Source: Thecaphora thlaspeos (lineage: Eukaryota > Basidiomycota > Ustilaginomycetes > Urocystidales > Glomosporiaceae). Taken from it: a stretch of DNA of 64,000 bases. The position numbers and the translations under genes are program-made. Below, piece after piece: positions 10,816 to 22,876 of the stretch (position 1 is its first letter; every line of letters begins with the position of its first letter). The notes beneath the pieces are model-generated. The model made no database searches. It was not told where the DNA came from and saw only the letters and a program-made list of their open reading frames with translations. The stretch spans positions 186,001-250,000 of the forward strand of contig UWYS01000001.1 of the NCBI GenBank assembly GCA_900291925.1, given 5' to 3'.

Positions 10816-11633
10816 CCGGCGACGTCGCACCCTCTCGCACTTTGACCTACCCATGCTCGTTGGTCACCCAGATGCAAAGTAGCAAGGCGACGCATGTCGG
10901 TACTTCGCCTTGTTAAGCCCTGACGACGTTCAACGACCCAACGTGCACACGATTACATGACCTCAACCATATACAGGCGAAAGGCGAGAGGCGAGAGAGT
11001 CAATGGTTACACTTGGTGTATATTATACAAATGACTTGGTAAAATTCCCTTTGATCTGATGATGCTATGACGCTGACCCTGAAGAAAGAGAGAGAGAGAG
11101 AGAGACCCGAAAAGAAGTTTGCGGTTGCGTGTTGACTCGATTATGCATGTATGTGGTGTGGTTGAGCTTTGACGAAGTTGCGGGACCCCCCTGAGGTTGT
11201 GTTGCAGATCGTTGTAGGGAACAACGAGACGAGAAGGGAAAGCTGGAGACTGCGTTGCGACGACGAGGACGAGGACGACTGGAGAAAAGCAAGGTGTGGG
11301 CCATGTCGGGCGGCGCTTGCTGTGGTCCACGGCGGAACGAGGAGGCGTGAAGGGTCGTGAGATGGGAAATGGAGGACGATTGCCGCTGTGCAGTGATAGC
11401 AGGCACGTCGTCGCGAGGGCTATCCTTGTGATTGAAACGCGGTGTCGAGCACGATGGCGTGCAATCGAAGACGTGGCGATTTGGGGGTATCAAAGGGGCC
11501 TACGGCCGACCAGCGGGCGAGTGGCTCGGTCGGCCAATAAGGTGCGGTGAGTTTCCTCCGCGGAAAGGGCAGAGCCGGTGCGCGCTGGATAGCCATGGGG
11601 CGAGAGCGAGCGACTGTGATGGGGCAACCGAAA
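10816..11633. other. Convergent intergenic region with AG repeat
   Basis: About 820 bp lie between two convergent 3' ends. An AT-richer patch surrounds 11015-11050. Minus-strand frames across 11007-11493 are low-complexity and have no supporting motif. No gene was recognised. Confidence 0.5.
11087..11104. repeat. (AG)9 dinucleotide repeat
   Basis: Nine AG units in the 3' intergenic space between the muconate cyclase and the Ser-rich gene. Confidence 0.85.
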
Positions 11634-13841
11634 TCAGACGGCGAGCGCCGATGAGGTGGCCGGCGCTGCGGGCCTGTCGTTGATGCTGATTTTCTTCTGC
11701 GAAGCCGATGCCTCGATAGCCAGCGTGTCAAGCGACGATGCCGGTATGGAGATCGCGAAGCGCTCAAAGCCATTTTTGTCGGGCAGCAGGACGTTGGTCA
11801 CATCGGTGCTGGTGCTTGTCGAGCTCGTTGTGTGCGTCATGAAGCTCGAGCCGGTGCGTTGGATGGCGGCGGACGGGAAACGGATGTTGCGTCTGGGCTG
11901 CTTATCGACGCGCTGCTGCGCCGACCACGACATGAAGTAGTCAGTTGCGTCCTCCTTTGTCGGACGCAAGTCCGGAACGGCGGAGCCCTCCTCGGGGACT
12001 GCAGACAGGGCGGGCTCCGGGACCGGAGATAGGACTGTCATCGCCGCCGCAGTCACCGTTGCTTCACACTGACCCTCTTCCGTCGGCGACGGGCTCAGCA
12101 CGGTGTGCTCGTGTGCCCAGCGCCTGGTGCGGGCCTCCCCTTCTGTGTCCTTTCGAGCCGGCGTGTTCTTTCGAACAGGCTGGACTGGAAGGACAACGGG
12201 GATTGCGGCGTCCGCTGTCGCGCTCAGAGGATCACCGACGGCACGTAGCTTGAACATTCTCTTGTCCTGCCCATATCCATCCGTCGGCTGGTAGTTGCTT
12301 GGACGACGGCTGACTGGCGGATGCGCGACGCCCGGTAGTGGCTTCGACGAGGCCTGCGGGATGCCGCGCCTCTCGATCCGTTGGCCGAGAATTTCGATCG
12401 TGAGGTCGGTCTTCGCGTCGCGCTCCGCTGCCATCGTCCTCTCGAGCAGCGTCATTCGTCTGACTGCCGGCTTCCGTGCGGCTTCGGATGGCACCGCCGT
12501 GGAGACCTTGTCCGGCGTAGACGACTGGGCCCCGGGACGGGGATGGGGGTCCTCGTCCCGAACTATGGCCGCGTGGAGCGCCTGAGAGGCTTTCGCTGGG
12601 CCCAGAGTCTCGCCGCAAGGTGCCGGACTGGCAATGCTAGAGCGGCGCGCTCCCTCGTCGACGGGCCGGTGAAGCAGCGCCGCCAAAGCCTTGACCTCCG
12701 TATCGGAGTCGGAGCTCGATCCGCTCTCGGACTCGATGAAGCGGAAAGTCCTTCCGTCTTCTCCCTTGGGAATGAGCAAAAGCTTCACGCGTTGCGCCGA
12801 GCTGTGCCTCGACATGATCTGGCTGACCTGGGAGCCCGGCAAGGATGGAAAACGATGACTCATGGGCGTGGCGGGCGAAACGTCGCTAAGTTCGGTTGAT
12901 GCGGGCGAGGGCGATGTCGTCGAACGGACGAGCTTCTGGCGCGGAGCAACCTCAGCTGCAGCCGGCTCCTCTTCACCCTCACCATCGCAACGGTCATCGT
13001 CATTTGCGTCCTTGGTCTCGATGGACGTTGGCGCCCTCGCTTTGCACGAACCTAGCTTCAGGCTGAGCTCTGTAGCGCTCTGCTGAAGCGCGTCGCTGTT
13101 GAAGACGGCCGCCCACTGCTCGTGCGCGTCGAGCTCGTTGATGCTCTGCAGAGGCGGCGTCATGGCGGCGCCGGGATAGGCCCATGGGCTCTGTGTGTAG
13201 ATGTCGAGTGGCGAGACGCTCTCGTTGCTTCGGGTCGAGCCGATGCTGCTCCTGACGCTGGCGTTGCGTGCCAGCTGAACACTGTTGGCCTTCGTCTGGG
13301 CGTGCGACGGTACCCGGCTCCTGGACCTGCGCAACTTGGCTCCGAAGCTGGTGGTGAAGCTGATTCTCGGCGACGTTATGGCCTCGGAGCCCGTTCGTCT
13401 GTGTCGGTGACCGTCAAAGGCGGTGCCCGTCTGGCTGCTGAGGTCTGGTTCGGAAGCGCCGTCCTTTGTAGGGCCGGCCATGGGCATCTCTGAGCCGGCG
13501 CAGCTGATGCTGCTGATGCTGTCCCTCGCGCTGAAGCTGACCCTGCTGCTGCTAGGCATGCCGCTGTCGGTGCTGCCGCGGCTAGTGAGCGTGTTGTTGA
13601 CTATCTCTGCCGAGCCGGCCCTCAAGTCCCTCGGGCCGTGGAACGAGACGTGCTCGGTGGCAAGCGAGCAGGACGACGCGGAAGATTCTACCGGCTTCGA
13701 CGAGGACGGTGCCTCGACCCTGGCAGGCCGCTGTCGAGGGGTGGCTACATCCTGTGTGGGGCAAGGCTGTCGGACGAGGAGCTGACCGATGTGCATGGCG
13801 AGGAAGTCGTCGCCTACGGCCTTGAGTGGGACTATCGGCAT
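11634..13841 (-). CDS. Ser-rich hypothetical protein
   Basis: One uninterrupted frame encodes 735 residues from the ATG at 13841. The frame extends three codons further upstream only through a TTG, so the ATG is the better start. The protein is rich in Ser, Thr, Pro and Ala and looks mostly disordered. Ordered-looking islands are PLDIYTQSPWAYPGAA, NELDAHEQWAAVFNSDALQ, VKLLLIPKGEDGRTFRFIE, ATDYFMSWSAQQRVDK with the basic segment after it, and the C-terminal NGFERFAISIPASSLDTLAI. Many RxxS and SP sites suggest phosphorylation. No enzyme motif, signal peptide or membrane helix is evident and I do not recognise the family. The long upstream region on this strand is pyrimidine-rich, as in many fungal promoters. 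Confidence 0.6.
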   Translation of the reverse strand: MPIVPLKAVGDDFLAMHIGQLLVRQPCPTQDVATPRQRPARVEAPSSSKPVESSASSCSLATEHVSFHGPRDLRAGSAEIVNNTLTSRGSTDSGMPSSSRVSFSARDSISSISCAGSEMPMAGPTKDGASEPDLSSQTGTAFDGHRHRRTGSEAITSPRISFTTSFGAKLRRSRSRVPSHAQTKANSVQLARNASVRSSIGSTRSNESVSPLDIYTQSPWAYPGAAMTPPLQSINELDAHEQWAAVFNSDALQQSATELSLKLGSCKARAPTSIETKDANDDDRCDGEGEEEPAAAEVAPRQKLVRSTTSPSPASTELSDVSPATPMSHRFPSLPGSQVSQIMSRHSSAQRVKLLLIPKGEDGRTFRFIESESGSSSDSDTEVKALAALLHRPVDEGARRSSIASPAPCGETLGPAKASQALHAAIVRDEDPHPRPGAQSSTPDKVSTAVPSEAARKPAVRRMTLLERTMAAERDAKTDLTIEILGQRIERRGIPQASSKPLPGVAHPPVSRRPSNYQPTDGYGQDKRMFKLRAVGDPLSATADAAIPVVLPVQPVRKNTPARKDTEGEARTRRWAHEHTVLSPSPTEEGQCEATVTAAAMTVLSPVPEPALSAVPEEGSAVPDLRPTKEDATDYFMSWSAQQRVDKQPRRNIRFPSAAIQRTGSSFMTHTTSSTSTSTDVTNVLLPDKNGFERFAISIPASSLDTLAIEASASQKKISINDRPAAPATSSALAV

Positions 13842-16211
13842 CGAAAGCAAGACGGAGGCAGGTGGCGTTGCACCCGGGCCGCGCGGATGGTGGCAGGCTC
13901 GATTGACTGGAATCGAGAGGTGGCTCTGAGGAGTGCCGGGAGATAGGTGGTAGGAAGCACTGTGAAAGATCTTATGCGGCGAAGTTGGGGCCGCACATGG
14001 TAGGTGGGCAGCTGGTCTCTGGCGTCGGTGGGGACCGAGCGAGATCGGCTGGAAAGGGAACGGTGTCGAAGCTGAGCGGCGTAGGTGCGCTGCAGTGCAG
14101 GCCGTGAAGGGCGGAGGGTGGGCGGTGGACGTGGGCGAGTGTGATGATTGTTGGCGCCGGTTGCAGCCGAGAGAAGGTGGCCCAGCTAGGGTAAGGGAGA
14201 AGGAAGAGGGATAGGATGCAGGATCGGAGGGGATGATGCTGGCGTTACGGATGTACTGGCGCAGCGAAGAAGAAACGGATTGGTGTCGGACCTTGGCGTC
14301 GAGCTAGCTGAGGGACGATGGGTGTGGCGGGGTAGGTGTAGGTGGGAGTCAAGAGCGAAGGCAGTGTGGAAGGCGTCGGAGGAAAGGCAAGGGCGAGAGG
14401 ATAGGTGGCGTCGGATGGAGTGGTTGGTAGGAGGGTAGGGTGAGTGAGGAAAGGAGTACAGGACAAGGCAAGGCAAGGTGGGCGCTGGGAGTTGAGTGTG
14501 GCTGGCAGGGCCTGCTTGATGGGAGCAGCAGAGTCGTAGAGTCACAGTGACTTTTACGACGGCCAGAGCGAGCCAAGGTGCGCCCTCGCAAAGACGTACA
14601 GCCGTGCTACAATAATCAAGATTTATATGGGAGAGCCGGGGCGCAGATTTTCACCGTAGCGGGTAACAAAGGACCCATTCTTTGCAATGGTACGGAACAC
14701 GACCGTGGGACGAGCCGGAGAGACAACGGGTCGACGTGACGGCAGAAAATGGCACTATGTGATGTGGTACATCCGGAGCGCCGATGGCGCTGGCATGAAG
14801 GGTAACCTGTTAAGTAGGACAATCCGGAGGAGCGTGACAAGGGACCAAGATATAGGCTGAGCGCTACAGCTGTTGTTGCCTGCTGGACCTGAGCCAACTG
14901 CGCGAGACGATGATGACGACGCATTTCCATCGGGATCGTGAGCAATAGCTAGCTTGCATTTTGCGCTGTCGTTCTCGTGGCGGCACGTCGGTGTGGAGGC
15001 GTAAGGTCGCCGCAAGCGAGCAAGGTGACGTGGGGCTCGTTCATATGAGGTCGGCTCGAAGTCAGGGTCCTACTTTATGGTCGAACACGATGGTGCGCAT
15101 CGCATCGTGCCATCGCTTGCACCCCAGTCAACTCGTGTCTGGCGACGCGACGCGCTCCAGCCTGCCTTCCGACTTCCGGCTCTGCATCGTCATCCGAGCC
15201 AAAGCTAAGTCGAATGCGGCTTCCATCGTCGTCGTCGTCGTTTAGACCACGAGTCTGAGACGTCAAAGTCGGTCTGGTCGCGCGACACCATCTCACCGGA
15301 TTGCTGTCTTACGAGGTCGAATTGCTACTGTACATAATTACAGGAATCCTCGCTCGTGACAGGAACCGCACGGGCGTCCATGCTCCTTATGTAAGCTGCT
15401 ACGACAGCTCTCGTTTCCGCAGATGCTCCATTTGATTTTGTCGTCTCGCCAGCGTCGTCGTCTGCCCGCTTCGAACAGGCTCAGAAATTAAGAATGGACA
15501 ACAGCTGCTCCTTTACATACGATGTGCGCCACCGTATCTATCGAGCTTGTCTGTGCGGCTGGATTCATGCCTTTTCGACCATCACCAATTTAGACGTGCA
15601 GCGCGCATCTCCATCCTCCATCGCATCCTGACTGTTCCGGTCCCTTCTGGCAATGACAACTGCCGATCTTTCACCATCGACGGCCAATCGCCGGTCGCAA
15701 TAAAACTCCCAAGATCCTTTTTATCGTGTGGCACATGAGAAAAATAGTTAGACGCACTCTGCAGAAGAACAAATGCTCATTTTGCTATGTAGGAGAAGCA
15801 AGACCTGAGCAAGCAAGCTGCGTTGCTTGCGATCTGCCTGGTTTATCGTCTCGCCCCCGCCTCCGCCCCCCGCTGGTCCGAAGAGGAGACGGCTGTAACT
15901 TCACGTGGAAATGCCCCGATTTACCATCTCGTGGACTACTGCACCGACGAGCTCCGACGTCGTCGGACCTATCGGTCGGACAATTCTTCGGTCCGGCCGT
16001 GACGAGACTGTTCCGAATCCGCAACAAGGGCTGGCTGTACATATTCACGACATCTGCTTCGGTGAGCAATCCCGAAGCTCCCTTGACATGGACATCGCAC
16101 ACACGCCAGCGTCGGCCACGGCTTTTCCTGATCGGCCCTTTATATTCCCTGCTTCTAGCAATTTGGATCTATCGAGACGCCTGTTCAATCATGGAGGCAG
16201 AGACGTGGCGT
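13842..16211. other. Long intergenic region (2.4 kb)
   Basis: This is the largest gap. The part nearest the Ser-rich gene (14150-14520) is purine-rich on the plus strand, hence pyrimidine-rich on the coding strand, as expected for a promoter or leader. A plus-strand frame at 15726-16313 (195 codons) overlaps the acetoacetyl-CoA synthetase 3' end antisense and has no motif. GC content looks lower than in the flanking genes. I saw no tRNA-like B box and no transposon remnant. Confidence 0.45.
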
Positions 16212-18798
16212 CTACAGCTTGGCAGCGGTGATACCTTGACGCTTGACGACCTGTTCGATCTCAGCGTACTGTCTGTACTCCTCCAGACTCTGCGGATTGG
16301 CTGTCGCCTATAGATACGTGCAAACTCAGAAAGACATCAGCACGTTTTCACTTCCCCTCTCTTCGCACCGCACCGCACCACATCGGCGTCGCACTCACGC
16401 TGCTAGGTTTGAACCTCGTCTCACCGCATACGATAGCTTTGACCGCCAACTCGGTCTTCTTCCCATTCAACGTCAACGGGATATCCGCAACCTCGAATAT
16501 GTAGGTCGGGACGTGTTGAGCCGAGTAAGCGACGCGGATGGCCTGCTTCATCTCGTTCTTCTGCGACGCGGTGAGGTGCGAGCTGGGATCGCGCATCTTG
16601 ATGAACAGCAGCACGCGCTCGTTTTCGTCCCGACCCGGTCGACGTTGTCCCACCACGATGCTGTCCCCGACATAGGCGAACTTTTCAACGACCGTGTAGA
16701 TTTCGGCTGAGCCGAACCGGACGCCGCTCTATAAGAATGCATCGATGGGTAGAACGGGTGTCAGCTTGAGGTAGACAGACATCGTTCTTGGAAGAAGGTG
16801 CAAGGGGGAAAAAGATAGACGGCCGTGCACTCACCGGGTTGAGAACGCCATCACTACGTCCGTGGATCTCGTAGCCACCCGTAGCGGAATCGCGGGAGAT
16901 GAAGTCGCCCTGCGCCCACACCTTCTTGCCCTCGAAGCGTGTGTAATAGGACTCCATGTACTTCTTGTACAGCGCCTCTTTCTGATCATCTGGGCCGAAG
17001 AAGCCGACCTATTGTTTGCAAGGGTGAAGGTCGATAGTCGAGGAGTGTCTGACGTTGTCAGCTTCGTGGACAATACCCTTCTACGGCTCAACGGCGCTCA
17101 CCGGCTGCGTAGGAAACGGCGAGGCGATAATCAACTCTCCCGCCTCTCCGTTCTCGATCTTGTCGCCGGTGACAGCGTCCCACACCTGCAAGTCCATGCC
17201 TAGAACCTTGCACTGAATGAGGTTCCCATACAGGGGCAGGCAAGGGGCCGGTCCACAGATGACGCTCGCCAGATCGGTACCACCCGAGATGGACGACAGA
17301 TGAACGCGCTCGGGGAAGTTGCCGTAGAAGAAGCTGACGTTGTTGACCGACAGCGGCGAGCCGGTCGACGTCATGAAGCGGAGGTTGGAGAGGTTGAGGT
17401 CGCGCTTGTGTACGAGGTCGATCGCCTTGACGTGCTTCTCCAGCTCACTGAGATAGCACGGACTGGCGCCGAAGCCGGCCAGCTTCAATTCGCTCGCAAG
17501 GCGGACGATGTGCGCCGCGTCCGGGTAGAGTGGCGATCCGTCGTACGTGACTACCGAGGCGCCCGCGCTCATCGAGACGTAGTGGTACAGCCACATGATC
17601 CATCTGCGCCGCAATCATCAGCCGGCAATTTGGACACATGTGTGTCAGCGCTCCACGTCGCCGATGCAGCCACTGTCCTCGTCTCGACCTGGTCAAGCTC
17701 GACTTACCCGCACGTCGTGACCTGGAGAAACATGTCGCTGCTCTTGACGTCAAGGAGAAGCAGGGCCTCCTTCATGTTCAGCAGGGTGACCTGCGAGTGG
17801 ACGATGCACTTTGGCTCCCCAGTCGTACCGCTGGAGAAAAATATCTGAAGGGGATGTTGAGCCGGCAGCTGCTCGAACCGGTGCGGCGGCGACGACGTAT
17901 TTTCGTCGAGTCCGACCGACTTGATAAAATCGCCAAGATCGGTCGCCTTGATAGCGCTGCTCTTCCAGGCGGGCCTCTCTCCCTTTAGACGGTCGTTGCG
18001 GACGATGATGACTTCAAAGGCGTTTGGGTCGTCGATCTTACCCTCGCGGTGTAGCCGGTCGGCGACCTGCGCGACGCGATCGGCGATGTTGACCGTCTTT
18101 CCGTTGTAGATGCCGGCGTCGTCGGTGAGGATCAGCTTGGGTCGGATCTGGGAGAGGCGGCCGTAGATGGCGTCGGGTCCGGCGTCGGTGGCGATGAGGG
18201 AAAAGATGGCGCCAATGGCGTTGGCGGCCAGCCCGACGACGATTGGCGATACCGTGTTGGCGCTGATGTGTCCGAGGCGGTCTCCCTTGCTGATGCCTTT
18301 GCGTCGCAGCGTCTCGGCCATGACGGCCACGCGACGGCGCAGCTCTCCCCAGCTGACGGTGCGGGTCTGGAGCTCGGGCGGCGAGTTGTTGAGGCCGCCG
18401 CCTTCGGGGACCTCGAAGATGGCCGTCTTTTTAGACTCTGGCCAGCTAGTGGGGGCGCCGCGGGAGCAGGCGGTAGCGTTGGCCGGGTGCTGGGGGAAGA
18501 GGAGGTTTTCAGCCAGGTTGAAGCGTGCGCCCTCGAACCAAGTGGGGAGGTCGCCGGGTAGAGCTTTGGGGTGCGAGAGGACTCTGTCGAAGTTGCGGCT
18601 TGCGCGGATCCCGACGAACTGCCACAGCGTCTCCCAAAAGTGCTCGATGCGCTGGACGGAAAAGTCGTGGAGCTGGTCGTAGGTCTGGACGTCGAGCTTG
18701 TACTTGCGGTTGACGGTCCTGCGGAACTTTTCGTAGCTAGAAGCGTCCAGCTCGCGTGGGTCCGGGCGCCAGACGAGAGGCTGTGATACAGGAGTCAT
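16212..18798 (-). CDS. Acetoacetyl-CoA synthetase
   Basis: Five exons (18798-17708, 17603-17102, 17008-16835, 16728-16399, 16307-16212) give 730 residues. Each junction restores the ANL-superfamily sequence, for example TTCGWIMWLYHY, NPSGVRFGSAEIY and KPSSATANPQSLEEYR. The N-terminal acetyl-CoA synthetase-type cap begins about residue 30. The ATP-binding loop is FFSSGTTGEPKCIVHS, the hinge region is GRSDGVLNPSGVRFGSAEIY, and the catalytic C-terminal lysine lies in PLTLNGKKTELAVK. The order of motifs and the FARFNLAENLLF-like block (here GARFNLAENLLF) identify acetoacetyl-CoA synthetase rather than acetyl-CoA synthetase. It activates acetoacetate in the cytosol for sterol and fatty-acid synthesis. 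No targeting peptide or peroxisomal tail is seen; the C-terminus is AAKL. Confidence 0.9.
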
Positions 18799-19262
18799 TG
18801 TGCTCGAGGTGGGTGGTGTGGGCCAGCGAGGGAGGATGAGTGATGGGGAGGGGAGCGAGCAAGGTCGGACGACTCGAAGCGAGGAAAGCGGGGCCTCCGG
18901 CTTCCGGTAGAGCGGGGAAGCCGGGGTCGTGGGATGCGAGTACGTGCGGCGTGCGGGGTGCGGGGAAGAGGCACAGCTTCCGAGAGCCGCGCGTGCCGGC
19001 GACGGCGCATCGGCCCGATCGGATGCAACAGCAGACCGCGTCCAGCCCGATGGAAGCGCCCAGGTGGAGCCAAAAGGCCTCTGATGTGACGAGCAACTAA
19101 CAACACCTCTGCCTGCCTCCCACCTTGTCCCCTCGCCACCCGCATCTATTTGCTCGCCTCCTATCCGCCTCGCATTCCACCACCGCCATCCCTTCTAATC
19201 GCCCCCGCATCGCCCGCATCACTCGCATCGTTCGCACAGAATACAGTCCTTTACACTCCTCA

Positions 19263-19307
<45 letters not shown>

Positions 19308-19414
19308 CGCAGCACCCACGCACGCACGCGAGCTAGGCACTACACGCCAGCTTCCTTTGCACAAACTACTGTACACAGAGAGCCTCTCCCGGTCCACCCC
19401 ACGCTCGCCCCGCC
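18799..19414. other. Divergent promoter region
   Basis: About 615 bp lie between the acetoacetyl-CoA synthetase and SNARE start codons. A CA microsatellite lies about 110 bp before the SNARE ATG. No independent gene is supported. Confidence 0.5.
19261..19306. repeat. CA/TG dinucleotide microsatellite
   Basis: A near-perfect CA run of about 46 nt with one TA interruption, followed by short CGCA-type repeats, upstream of the longin SNARE gene. Confidence 0.9.
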
Positions 19415-20169
19415 ATGATCGTCCTCGCTCTCGTCTCGCGTGGCGCAGAGGTGCTCGCACAGGTACATGAACCACAGCACCAGCGCTTCCTCTCTGCCGC
19501 CGAGACGATCCTCTCGCGCATTCCACCAAATTCGTCCAAGCTCTCCTACAGCTTCGACGACTGGCTCTTCCACTACGTCTCGCAAAACGGCCTCGTCTAC
19601 CTCGCCGTCACAGACGCCGAGACGGGTCGACGCATGCCCTTTGCCTTCCTCTCCCAGGTCCAGAACAAGTTCCTCGCCACCTTCGACCTCAACCTCGCCA
19701 TACAGTCGTCTACGCCCACAGAGAGGTTCCAGTCTTTCCACGACACCCTCTCAAAGCTCGTCCAGCAGTTCAACAGCGATCCAGACGCCGACCCCGTCAA
19801 GGCGGCAAAGGCGCAGCTCGCTGGCGTGAAAGACATCATGACGCAAAACGTCGAGCAGATCCTGTCGCGCGGAGAGAGGATCGAGCTGCTGATGGACAGG
19901 ACCGACATGGCGGCCAACCAGTCGATGGCGTTCCGCAGGAGAGCAGTAGGGCTGAGGAGGCAGATGTGGTGGAAGAATGTCAAAATCATGGCCATGGCCG
20001 GCTTCTGCGCAGCTGTGAGTGTGTTCGCTCGCCCACGGCGTCGATCGATGGCACGACCAAGGTAGCGGCAGAAGCTCGCCTTCTCCAAGCTGACACGCCG
20101 ACCACGTCACTTTCCTCTCTGTTGCTCCGACAGGCCCTCATCTTCGTCCTCTTTGCCATGTTCAAGTAG
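19415..20169 (+). CDS. VAMP7-type longin R-SNARE
   Basis: Exons 19415-20014 and 20134-20169 give 211 residues. Residues 1-120 form a longin domain (MIVLALVSRGAEVLAQV start; FLSQVQNKFLATF). Residues 125-187 are the R-SNARE coiled coil, with the zero-layer arginine at R152 in QILSRGERIELL, very close to VAMP7. A hydrophobic C-terminal anchor (IMAMAGFCAAALIFVLFAMF) is completed by the 12-codon last exon; without it the frame runs into non-membrane sequence. The protein should act in fusion with the vacuole/late endosome or in secretory traffic, anchored by its tail. The intron splits the membrane anchor. Confidence 0.9.
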
Positions 20170-20528
20170 CCTCACGCCTTTGTGACCTGCTGTCCGCTCT
20201 CGCTCCCTCTACATACCCACGCATCGACATCCGGTCCTTGCCTTTCACCGTCGCCTTGGTCGGTCCCTAGACGCCCTGTTTTGGCGGGACCATCAGCTAC
20301 GCACATAGATCGTTCCCCTTGAGACTCGTCTTGGCTTCTATTCCCATCCCTGAACAATTTCTGATCCATTCCGTTGGCCCTTGGCCTGTCCGAAGTCTCG
20401 AGGTCATGCACGCGTATGCTGGGCACTCTGTGAGGAAAGAGGCAGGGCAACATCTATCACCGCTCGATCAGAGAAAGGGAGGCCCTGATATTTCTTCGTC
20501 TCTATGGTCTCATGGTTCTGCTCCGCCC
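20170..20528. other. Convergent intergenic region
   Basis: About 360 bp lie between the SNARE and ketopantoate reductase stops. I saw nothing beyond expected 3' ends. Confidence 0.5.
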
Positions 20529-22044
20529 TCAGAGCAGGTTTCGTCCATCCTTCGGCACGGGCGCTCCCGCAGCCCATGCGCCCTTGCTGCCGGCGTTCAA
20601 CGAGCTATACTGAACGCCAATCTCGCCCGCCTTGTCCTTGCCTCCCCTCGCCTTTGTGATGGCATCCACCTGGCTTGGCCACAGGGCCGCCAAGATCATG
20701 TCGAGTCTCGGCGTATCGACGGCGTGCATCCTCGCCTTCTCGACGATGGAGCCTACGATGGGGTAGAGTTCCATCGGCCTTCCGTTTTCCAGATCAAGGA
20801 GGATCGACGGCTTGAACGATTCGCCGAGGTTGTTCTGGATGTCGGCGAACTGCATCACGCTAGCTGACGATGCGGTGATTTCAAAGGCAGCATCCACCGA
20901 AGAGGCGGGGAAACGGTCTTCGCCGATCCCACAGGCGCGCGCGACGTACAGGATCTCGAGCATGGTGCGTCGCACCACGCCGACCGTATGGTGCAGCGTC
21001 GACTCGGTGATCATGGCCGCGACAGGCTGGCGCGCCAGGCAGCAGATGCCGCCCCATCCGGCGTTCCATAGCACCTTTCGCCAACGCACCGACTCGATGT
21101 CGTCCGACACCAGGCCACCGCCGCCGCCATTCTTGTAGAGAGCGAAGAAGCGGTCGAGGCTGGCTTGTTCGTCCTGGGGATCGGGTGGGGAGGTGAGGAA
21201 AAGAGGTGAAGCCGGTTTGAGCTTCACTGGTACGAATGCAGCTCAACCCTCGGTAACGTCGCAACTACTCACGTCGCTGGCAATACGGATGCCCTTGTCG
21301 GTGGTCGGCGCATCCAAGGCGGGGAACACCCCCATCTCGAGCTTCTCCTGTGAGCGTTGGAAGAAATAAGGTGACCTGTGAGCCTCTCCACCCGCCGGTA
21401 ACGCTTGGCACCCTGCCTTTGCCGCTGTCACTCACCAGACTACCGTACTCGACCAAAGTCCCATGTTCCACGAGGTTGGCGCCGATCCACGCGACGGCGC
21501 TGATGATGCCCTTGGCCGTGGGTTCGGCGCAGTCGACCAGCGAGGTCCGCACCTCTACCTCGATGCCGATACCGTTCTGAATTGTGACGATGGCGGGTAG
21601 CTGCTTCTTTTCCTCTTCGGTCGTCGCATTGCGCAGGAAAGGACGGAGGATCTCAGAGGTAGGTTTGAGGTCGGGCGTGCACTTGAACGTGCACACGACG
21701 TCTGTAGGCCGAGGCAAACGAGGGAAGGGCGACTCTCTGCGTCAGTCCAACATGCTGAGCCGTCTCTACCGTCGGCGAAGGCACTGCCGCACAAAGTGGG
21801 CCCCGCGCTCACATTCGAAAAAGACGTCCTTGACCTCGTCGGCGCTCTTGACGACCCGATGCGGCTTCCAGCCTTTCACGTGTCCGATCAGCGGGCTGGA
21901 GATGTCGATGCCGTCGCGGCTCATCGACTCGTAGTTGGAGCGGGCCACGGCCGTGATTCGCGCACCGCCCTTTTCGAGAATGTAGCTGTAGACGGTGCCC
22001 AGGGCGCCCGAACCGATGCAGAGGATATCGACGCTGGCGGTCAT
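20529..22044 (-). CDS. 2-dehydropantoate 2-reductase (ketopantoate reductase)
   Basis: Four exons (22044-21813, 21701-21436, 21347-21273, 21221-20529) give 421 residues. The Rossmann motif GSGALG is at residues 11-16. Splicing gives FFEYVVCTFKCTPDL, then TIQNGIGIE, the usual N-containing loop. The C-terminal helical domain carries WRKVLWNAGWGGI with the conserved lysine and asparagine, then QNNLGESFKPSILLDLENGRPME, the ketopantoate-binding E.G.P.E pattern. It reduces 2-dehydropantoate to pantoate with NADPH in pantothenate/CoA synthesis. At about 420 residues it is longer than bacterial PanE. The last intron (51 nt) has a weak acceptor and that junction could shift by a few codons. The ATG at 22044 directly precedes the Rossmann strand. 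Confidence 0.85.
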
Positions 22045-22876
22045 CTTGTACGTTCGATCCACAGGAGGAGCGCTGATGGACGGCGGTACTGAGATCGGAG
22101 TCGGAACGGAGGAGGTGAAAAGAAGAGAAGAGCTGGCCTGGAGCTTGTGGTCCGTCTATGTTTGCTCTAAGTGTCACCGACGCTCGCTTGGGCCTTGAGG
22201 ATACAGTAAATGCGCAGAGGCTCTTGGTTCCGCCAAGCCTAGGGAATTGCTCCGGTGCAAGTGAGTCGCAGGATGACAAAAGCTTCTCTGCAGGCCGGAG
22301 AGTGCTCGTGTGTATAAACGTCGGTCTACGATTGGCGGATTGACTCGTTTGCAACACAAAGGGTGTCCAAATGAGGGCGGAAGGGCGGGGCTGACTTCTT
22401 GACAACAGCCGATCCGCAGGCACGGCGCAGGTAGGGACGGAAGAGGAGGTATACAGTACGTATATGTATGTGATAAGAGGGCGCAAGTTTCTCGGGCCGC
22501 GTTCAAGCAGCGGCGACGGCGACGACGGGGATGGTGAAGGGGTCCGATAGCGATGAGATCGTACGTACATGGATTGATGAGGAAGTTCGTGTCGGTCTTT
22601 TGAGAAAGCCGAGGGGATGAGGCTCGGGCCGCATGGCTCCACGCAGGCCGACAAAGAAATATGGCAGGAAAGGCGACGTCGCCGATTCGGTCTTTCATGG
22701 CACTTATCCTATAGCCCAACGACTCGAATATGGCCGATACCGCCGCTCGACCCTGTACAGCAAGGGACCCCCACGACGCCGGCGGCCGAATGCGAAAAGG
22801 AAACGATCAAGGCTCTACGGTTTGAGCTCGTTCGTCATAAGCCTAGAATCTACACGTGTCTGCCTCTGCTCCTCTT
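22045..22876. other. Intergenic region between tandem minus-strand genes
   Basis: About 830 bp hold the ketopantoate reductase promoter and the SLH1 3' end. Frames here (for example a minus-strand one extending to 22654) are partly the reductase's first exon in another frame and carry no motifs. Confidence 0.45.

Noticed and set aside
13842..16211. Search for tRNA genes or transposon remnants in the largest gap
   Set aside because: I found no B-box-like GGTTCGANNCC in a suitable context, no terminal repeats and no transposase-like frame.
15726..16313. 195-codon plus-strand frame in the 2.4-kb gap
   Set aside because: It overlaps the last exon of acetoacetyl-CoA synthetase antisense, has no domain, and codon use does not look coding.
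16212..22044. Possible metabolic cluster of acetoacetyl-CoA synthetase and ketopantoate reductase
   Set aside because: A SNARE gene lies between them and no other CoA-pathway gene is adjacent, so chance neighbourhood is the simpler view.
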